Both the position numbers and the translations under genes were made by a program. The notes beneath the pieces are model-generated. The model was not told the DNA's origin, did no database searches, and saw only the letters and a list, made by a program, of their open reading frames with translations. This document shows, piece by piece, positions 59,191-64,000 of a DNA stretch of 64,000 bases. Numbering within the stretch: position 1 is the first letter of the stretch; each line of letters begins with the position of its first letter. Source of the stretch: Cryobacterium lactosi (GTDB taxonomy: Bacteria > Actinomycetota > Actinomycetes > Actinomycetales > Microbacteriaceae); assembly GCF_004403945.1 (NCBI RefSeq), contig NZ_SOHM01000031.1, forward strand, positions 150,532 through 214,531. The letters are read 5' to 3'.

Positions 59191-61925
59191 GATTCTTCCC
59201 CTGTTCGCAGGATGTCGGCCGTTCTGACCCGACGGGAGAGCGGTGTGTCTATGGCTATGGCCAGCGCGAGGGCTGCCGCGGCGGCGGCCAGAACGGAGAG
59301 CGGCAGCCATCCCGACACGGTCAGGGGAGCGGCGCCGCCGGCCAGGATCTCGGAGGCGAATGCGTCTCCGGCCAGGGTCAGCACCGCGGCGGAGGCGAGG
59401 CATCCGCCCACCACTCCGCTGACCACGAGCGGCGCGAGCTCGCCGACGGCGAGGGCCACGCCGGTGCGCTTGGGCACCCCGAGCGCGCCGAGCAGGGCGA
59501 GCACCCGGCCGCGCCGCTGCACGCCGATGACCGTGGTGGTGACGAGCGCGAGCACCGCCAGCAGTGCGGTGCCCAGGAGCGACAAAGCGGTGGCCGAGGC
59601 GACACCGGCGACGAGTGCGCCGTCGCGGAGCTGGGCGAGCACGTCGCTGCGCAGAACAATCTCGTCCGCCCCAGTCGCTGTCGCCGACGCTGCAACCCTG
59701 TTGGCGCCGCTGCCGACCGCCAGCACGGTCTCGGCGGGCGGCTGCGCGCCTGACCCGGCGGGGGCGGCTGGGGCGGTGTTGGTCTCGAGGTACGCGTCCA
59801 GACGCGCCCGGTCGACCACGGCCGTCGGCTCGGTCGCCGTGAACGACCCGACCACGGTGACCGGTACGAGCACGCCGCCGATGTCGAAGGTGACACTGTC
59901 GTCGCCCGCCTGGGCGGCCAGGCGCCGGTCGGCGAGAACCGGTAGCGGGTCCTGGCCCTGCACGTCGCCGACCGCGCTCTGCTGCAGCAGCTGCTCTACC
60001 GCGACGGCGTCCGTGCTCGGCTCGGCGCCGGGCAGCGCGGAGAGCAGGCGGGCGTAGTCGTCATCTACCTCCAGCAGGGTGGCCCGGGTCGTTGCGGTGC
60101 GGCCCTCCAGGGTGAGGCCCCGGCGCTCGACCACGGCCGCCGCTGTCGCGCCGGCGTCGGCGAACTCGCGCACGAGCGCGGTCGGGTCAGGTGCCCCCTC
60201 GACGCGAACGTCGGCGCCGACCGCCCGCCACGATGCCGCCTCCTGACCGGAGGCCACGGTGTGAAGGAGTACCAGCGACGTGACCCCGACGCTCACCGCG
60301 AGCGTGAGGGCGACGAGCGTCACCAGTGCACGGCCGTCCCGTGCGCTCGCGCCGGCGAGAAGCGTGGCCGGTCCGCGCGTGCGTGCAGTGAAAGCCGAGG
60401 TGAATCGCAGCACCACCGTGGGCAGCGGGGCCAGGGCCAGCGCCACCACTCCGGCGCACAGTATCGGAGCGGCGAGCGAGAGCGGATCGATGCTGCCATC
60501 GGCTTCACCGGCGCCCGACCGGAGCGCAACCACGGCGGTGACCGTCGTGGCCACCAGCGCCGAGACACCGGCCACGCGCAGGGCACCCGCGAATCGCCTC
60601 GACGGCGAGGCGAGGGCGTGGCTCAGAGTGCTCAGTACCGGCGTGAGGGCGAACACGCCCGCCGTGACAGCCAGCAGCAGCGGGGAGCCGGCGCGAAAAC
60701 CGAGCAGTGCGGCGACGGTGACTCCGACACCCGTGCCGAGCAGTGTCACCGCGATCGATTCCCCCGCCGAGTGGCTCACGATGAGCGGGAGGGACGCTCC
60801 GCGGGAGCGCAGGAGCTCAATCTCTGCGTGCCGACGCCGGGTCAGGGCCGTGCTGGCCAGAATCGTGACCAGAACCGCGACACCGAGCAGACCCGCCGCC
60901 AGCGTCGACAGTTGCGCCCGTGCCGCCGCGGCGGCGGCCGGAAATGCCTCCAGCACCCGCTCGTAGTCACTGGACACGGACACGCTGACCGGGGAGCTCT
61001 CCGTGAGACTGCCCGACGAGGTCTCGAGCGCGTCGATGCTCTCCCGAACGTCGATGAAACGCTGGAGATCGAATCGGGAGGGGTCGAACGACGTGCGCAA
61101 CGTGGCGGCGGCGGTCTCGGGGAAACGGGCCGACACGCTGTCGAACCCCGCGGCATCGGTCAGTACCGTGAACCGCTCGCCCGTTTGCATGCCCTGGGAG
61201 GTCAGCGCCTGCGGGTCCCAGAGCCCTGGCAGGTCGGTCCACGCCTGGTCCGTGGTGTCGACAGTGTCGACCACGGCGACGACAGTGAGCAGGATGTCTT
61301 CGTCTAACGATGCCTCGCCGACTGTGAAGCTGTCGCCGACGGCGAACGCGGTCGCGTCGGCCGCGGCCGCCGATATGACGACCGGTAACGTCGCCGTCGC
61401 CGGCACGGGCTCGGTGCCCACCGGTGGGAGGTCGCCGCTGACCACCTGCAGCGCAGACGTGGTTGCCGGATCGAGAACACCGATCCGCACACGGGCGGTT
61501 CCCACAGCGATGCGCCCGGCCACTTCGGGGCCGATGATGCCGACACTCAGCTGCGACGCCACCTCGGACAGCGTGGTCGGCCACAGGTCGGGCACTTCGG
61601 TTGAGAAGGTGAGAAGTCGCTCCGCGGTGTTCGGATTGCCACCCGCCGCGTCTCCGGTTGTGGCGAGCAGCCGCAGATCCGCGTCGGCTCCCGCCGCCGC
61701 GACAGCCTCCCGGGCGGCTTGGTCGAGTGTGGCGGTGATGTACGACGGCACCATCACCGCGAGCACCGCGGTGAGGGCGATGAGGGTGGCGATGCCCAGG
61801 ACGGCGACCAGGTCGGTGCGCACCCGTCGGAGCACGAGCAGGGCGGATGCGCCGATGGCGCCGATTTCGCGTCGGATCGGGCCACCGCGTGCGCCGGCGG
61901 GGGAGCGGAGCCGTGGCCGGGTCAT
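59187..61925 (-). CDS. FtsX-family permease (912 residues)
   Basis: A large export-type permease: one span near the N-terminus (about 25-50), a long extracytoplasmic domain, several central spans (about residues 345-370, 385-410 and 455-500), a second extracytoplasmic domain, and three C-terminal spans (about 790-905). The two halves look like an internal duplication of the FtsX/MacB unit. RRHAEIELLRSRGAS and RRGRVLALLGALGVPKRTG are the cytoplasmic ATPase-contact loops. It starts at ATG 61925, overlapping the preceding permease stop. Cargo unknown. Confidence 0.88.
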   Translation of the reverse strand: MTRPRLRSPAGARGGPIRREIGAIGASALLVLRRVRTDLVAVLGIATLIALTAVLAVMVPSYITATLDQAAREAVAAAGADADLRLLATTGDAAGGNPNTAERLLTFSTEVPDLWPTTLSEVASQLSVGIIGPEVAGRIAVGTARVRIGVLDPATTSALQVVSGDLPPVGTEPVPATATLPVVISAAAADATAFAVGDSFTVGEASLDEDILLTVVAVVDTVDTTDQAWTDLPGLWDPQALTSQGMQTGERFTVLTDAAGFDSVSARFPETAAATLRTSFDPSRFDLQRFIDVRESIDALETSSGSLTESSPVSVSVSSDYERVLEAFPAAAAAARAQLSTLAAGLLGVAVLVTILASTALTRRRHAEIELLRSRGASLPLIVSHSAGESIAVTLLGTGVGVTVAALLGFRAGSPLLLAVTAGVFALTPVLSTLSHALASPSRRFAGALRVAGVSALVATTVTAVVALRSGAGEADGSIDPLSLAAPILCAGVVALALAPLPTVVLRFTSAFTARTRGPATLLAGASARDGRALVTLVALTLAVSVGVTSLVLLHTVASGQEAASWRAVGADVRVEGAPDPTALVREFADAGATAAAVVERRGLTLEGRTATTRATLLEVDDDYARLLSALPGAEPSTDAVAVEQLLQQSAVGDVQGQDPLPVLADRRLAAQAGDDSVTFDIGGVLVPVTVVGSFTATEPTAVVDRARLDAYLETNTAPAAPAGSGAQPPAETVLAVGSGANRVAASATATGADEIVLRSDVLAQLRDGALVAGVASATALSLLGTALLAVLALVTTTVIGVQRRGRVLALLGALGVPKRTGVALAVGELAPLVVSGVVGGCLASAAVLTLAGDAFASEILAGGAAPLTVSGWLPLSVLAAAAAALALAIAIDTPLSRRVRTADILRTGEES

Positions 61926-64000
61926 CCGTCGGCTCCGGTGCGGAGTAGGTCGGCGAGCGGCAGTCTTCGTTGCCCCACGGCGATGCCGAGGGAGATGACA
62001 GCGAGAACGGCCAACAGCCCGAGTGGAAGCAGGGTGACCGCGTGCCAGGGCACGACCACGGCGCTGGCCGTCGCGCCGCCTCCGGAGGCGATGCGGGCCC
62101 CGACGATGACGAGAGTCGCCACGCCCCCGGCGAGACCGACGACGATGCCGGCCGCGGCGACCGTGAGATTGTCGATCGCGGAGATGCCGACCATCCCGCG
62201 GCGAGAGAGGCCGACCGCGCGCAGTTGGGCTGCCTCCAGGCGACGTGACCGGCTGACCGCCGCGGCCCGGGCACCGAATCCGGCGAGGGCGAGGAGGAGG
62301 CTCGCCACCGCCGCCACGAACGTTGCCGCGAGGATTTCGGCTCGTAAGGGGGCCTCGAGCATTCGCTGGGCAACATCGGCGGAGCCGATGACGACCGCGT
62401 CTGCGGGCGCCGAGGCGCCGGCTGGGGCGGCGGCCAGCCAGAGCTCATCAACCAGGGGACCGGTCGCGGAACCCTGCACAAGCTGGTGGGCGAGGCCGCG
62501 GCCGTCGACCACGATCGTCGTCGTACTGCGGGCGAGCGACGGCAGTCCGGCTTCGAGCGCCCGGAGGTCGTCGACGGTTGCGGCCCCCGGCACGGCAGTC
62601 GTGTCGCCGACCACTGTGAAGTTCACCGTGGCGCCGCTGAAGAAGCCGGCCAGCCGGGCGCCGGACAGCACGTCGAGGTCGTCGGCCAACGTCTCTGGGA
62701 TCACGGCACCCACGGATGCCCGCGGGTTCCACCCGACGGCCCCGACTGTGGTGGGCGACGTGCCCAATTGGGCCTCGGCCGACAGCTGAATCGTGGACTC
62801 GGAAACCTCAACCAGCGGCGAGTCCGCGAGCTCGTCATCGATCGACCCGAGCCATTCGCCGGCGTCGGCCACCGACACCGGTTCGGCGGGCGTGCCGTTC
62901 TGCCGCACGGCGGTCACTCCGGTGACCGATAGTGTGACGGACACCGGATCGGGGAACTCCGCGGCGTCACTGAGCTGCATGGTGACGGCCACCAGCCGGG
63001 CGGCGTTGTCGTCGCCGACGGAGGGGAACCCGTCGGCTGAGGCCACAGCGGTAGTGCCGGGGCGCACGGTTGCCAGCGGCACCACGGTCAGCGCTCCCAC
63101 CCGGTCGGCCAGGACCATCGAGACCCGGGCCTCCACGCTCTCGGGTGCGGAAAGAGCGACCTGCGCCTGCACCCCGGTGGTGCCGGGCGGCAGCAAGGGG
63201 CCGGTGTCGTCGGGGTCGGTGCCGGCCAGCTCTGCGGTGATCGCCGACCCGCCGGCCGCCGCGACGGGCGCCCGATCGAGCAGGGAACGTGCCCGGGCAT
63301 CGGGGCCGAGTACCTGAACCGGTAGCGCCGGTGCGTCGCCCGGCGTATCGGCATACAGCTTGCGCAGAAGGGTGTCCCGCCGGATGACCGGCGCCGCGTC
63401 CCCGTCGGCTGTGGCGCCGGGGTCTGGCGTGATCCGGACAGGCGCGCCGACCGCCACCGCGCTGGTATCACGCACCGCCTGCTGCCAGGTCGCGGCCGTT
63501 CCCAGGACCACGACCGACGCGCCGACCGCGAGCGCGATCAGCGTGATACCAGCGGAACGACCGGGTGCGCGGGAAGCGAACCAGCCGACCAACGGTGCTA
63601 CGGCGCCGCGGCTGCGCCCAGCCAGGGCCGCGATCGGGTGCGCCGCCGTTGACGCCAGGCGACTCCCGATCAGCGCCGTGGCGATGAGCAGCACGGCTGG
63701 GGTCGCGGCGAGGAGGATATCGCCCGGTGGCGGTTCCGTCGCCGTCGCCCGCCAGACCAGCAGGCCGGACAGCACGACCACAGTGGAGCCCGCGGCGACC
63801 GCGATCGTTCCGGCAGGCATGCTGTCGCGCAGACGCCGAGGAATCGACGCCGGAAGGCAGAGCAGGCCAGCCACGGTGACGGCGACCACGGCGGCGACCA
63901 GCCACGTCGCCGCATCCGGGGCCACCCACGGCGCCAGACCCACGGCGGCCAGCGGTGGGAATCGCACCACGATCGCGTGCAGCAGTACACCGCCCCACGG
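61922..64000 (-). CDS. FtsX-family permease, 5' end beyond window
   Basis: At least 692 residues of a second FtsX-type permease; the frame is still open at the right edge, so the N-terminus is missing. The visible part holds spans at the start (central membrane bundle), then an extracytoplasmic domain, and three C-terminal spans with RRLEAAQLRAVGLSRRGMVGISAID as the contact loop. It overlaps the 912-residue permease by four bases, so the two probably form a heterodimer served by the two ATPases. A GTG at 63970 is in frame but falls inside a hydrophobic region and is unlikely to be the start. Confidence 0.85.
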   Translation of the reverse strand, partial: PWGGVLLHAIVVRFPPLAAVGLAPWVAPDAATWLVAAVVAVTVAGLLCLPASIPRRLRDSMPAGTIAVAAGSTVVVLSGLLVWRATATEPPPGDILLAATPAVLLIATALIGSRLASTAAHPIAALAGRSRGAVAPLVGWFASRAPGRSAGITLIALAVGASVVVLGTAATWQQAVRDTSAVAVGAPVRITPDPGATADGDAAPVIRRDTLLRKLYADTPGDAPALPVQVLGPDARARSLLDRAPVAAAGGSAITAELAGTDPDDTGPLLPPGTTGVQAQVALSAPESVEARVSMVLADRVGALTVVPLATVRPGTTAVASADGFPSVGDDNAARLVAVTMQLSDAAEFPDPVSVTLSVTGVTAVRQNGTPAEPVSVADAGEWLGSIDDELADSPLVEVSESTIQLSAEAQLGTSPTTVGAVGWNPRASVGAVIPETLADDLDVLSGARLAGFFSGATVNFTVVGDTTAVPGAATVDDLRALEAGLPSLARSTTTIVVDGRGLAHQLVQGSATGPLVDELWLAAAPAGASAPADAVVIGSADVAQRMLEAPLRAEILAATFVAAVASLLLALAGFGARAAAVSRSRRLEAAQLRAVGLSRRGMVGISAIDNLTVAAAGIVVGLAGGVATLVIVGARIASGGGATASAVVVPWHAVTLLPLGLLAVLAVISLGIAVGQRRLPLADLLRTGADG

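Noticed and set aside
61922-63970. GTG 63970 as the true start of the last permease
   Set aside because: The frame stays open to the window edge and the visible part lacks the N-terminal half seen in the neighbouring duplicated permease; the gene is most likely cut by the window.
1-64000. CRISPR arrays, tRNA or rRNA genes, insertion sequences, integrases or attachment sites
   Set aside because: No regularly spaced repeats, clover-leaf or rRNA-like segments, transposase-like proteins or flanking terminal repeats were recognised on reading the window.

Overview
The window is high-GC DNA (about two thirds G+C by eye) with GTG and TTG starts, purine-rich ribosome binding sites and long tight operons. 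Gene families such as DpiBA-type two-component systems, LacI-regulated CUT1 sugar transporters and MurNAc/GlcNAc PTS genes suggest an actinobacterium, most likely of the Microbacteriaceae (a Cryobacterium- or Leifsonia-like organism). The genus is an inference from style only. I see no rRNA or tRNA gene, transposase, integrase, phage gene or CRISPR array. This looks like chromosomal carbon-acquisition territory.

Layout. 1-6.9 kb: a membrane protein, pyridoxal kinase, a small membrane protein, and a citrate transporter divergent from a citrate/dicarboxylate-type sensor kinase and response regulator. 6.9-15.1 kb: glycoside hydrolases of families GH27, GH51 and GH36 facing GH127, plus an MFS exporter; this points to arabinose- and galactose-containing plant polysaccharides. 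15.1-23.7 kb: an operon of GH95, three Gfo/Idh/MocA oxidoreductases and two ThuA-like proteins, divergent from a LacI regulator. 23.7-29.1 kb: a nucleoside-hydrolase-like gene and a second LacI gene, divergent from a complete set of CUT1 ABC genes (binding protein and two permeases). 29.2-36.6 kb: a GntR-controlled operon that reads as a catabolic pathway for a C5 sugar acid ending in erythrose 4-phosphate. 36.7-38.3 kb: an NTF2-like protein and a quinone-type oxidoreductase. 38.4-44.3 kb: a third LacI gene, an FAD oxidoreductase and a second set of CUT1 genes. 44.4-45.5 kb: ArsR with an SRPBCC protein. 45.5-49.5 kb: MurNAc use (RpiR regulator, MurQ, EIIA, EIIBC). 49.6-52.2 kb: an acyl-adenylating ligase with a thiolase that lacks two usual active-site residues. 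52.4-56.1 kb: NanE, EIICB, EIIA and a BglG-type antiterminator. 56.1-57.5 kb: a second ArsR with a double SRPBCC protein. 57.5-64 kb: a MacB/FtsX-type ABC export operon running off the right edge.

How it fits together. No CUT1 ATPase gene is present, so both sets of binding protein and permeases probably use a shared MsiK-like ATPase encoded elsewhere. A repeated operator-like palindrome (AGAGATCGATCTCT and close variants) lies between GH36 and GH127 and also around the ABC/LacI promoter 13 kb away, so the hydrolases and that transporter look like one regulon. A second palindrome (AAGTTGCGCAAGT, two exact copies) flanks the oxidoreductase/ThuA/GH95 operon and its divergent LacI gene. A perfect 27-bp inverted repeat precedes the C5-acid operon. 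The hydrolases that I checked lack signal peptides, so they would act on imported oligosaccharides. The overall picture is a plant- and cell-wall-debris scavenger with many substrate-specific, locally regulated uptake-and-degradation modules.
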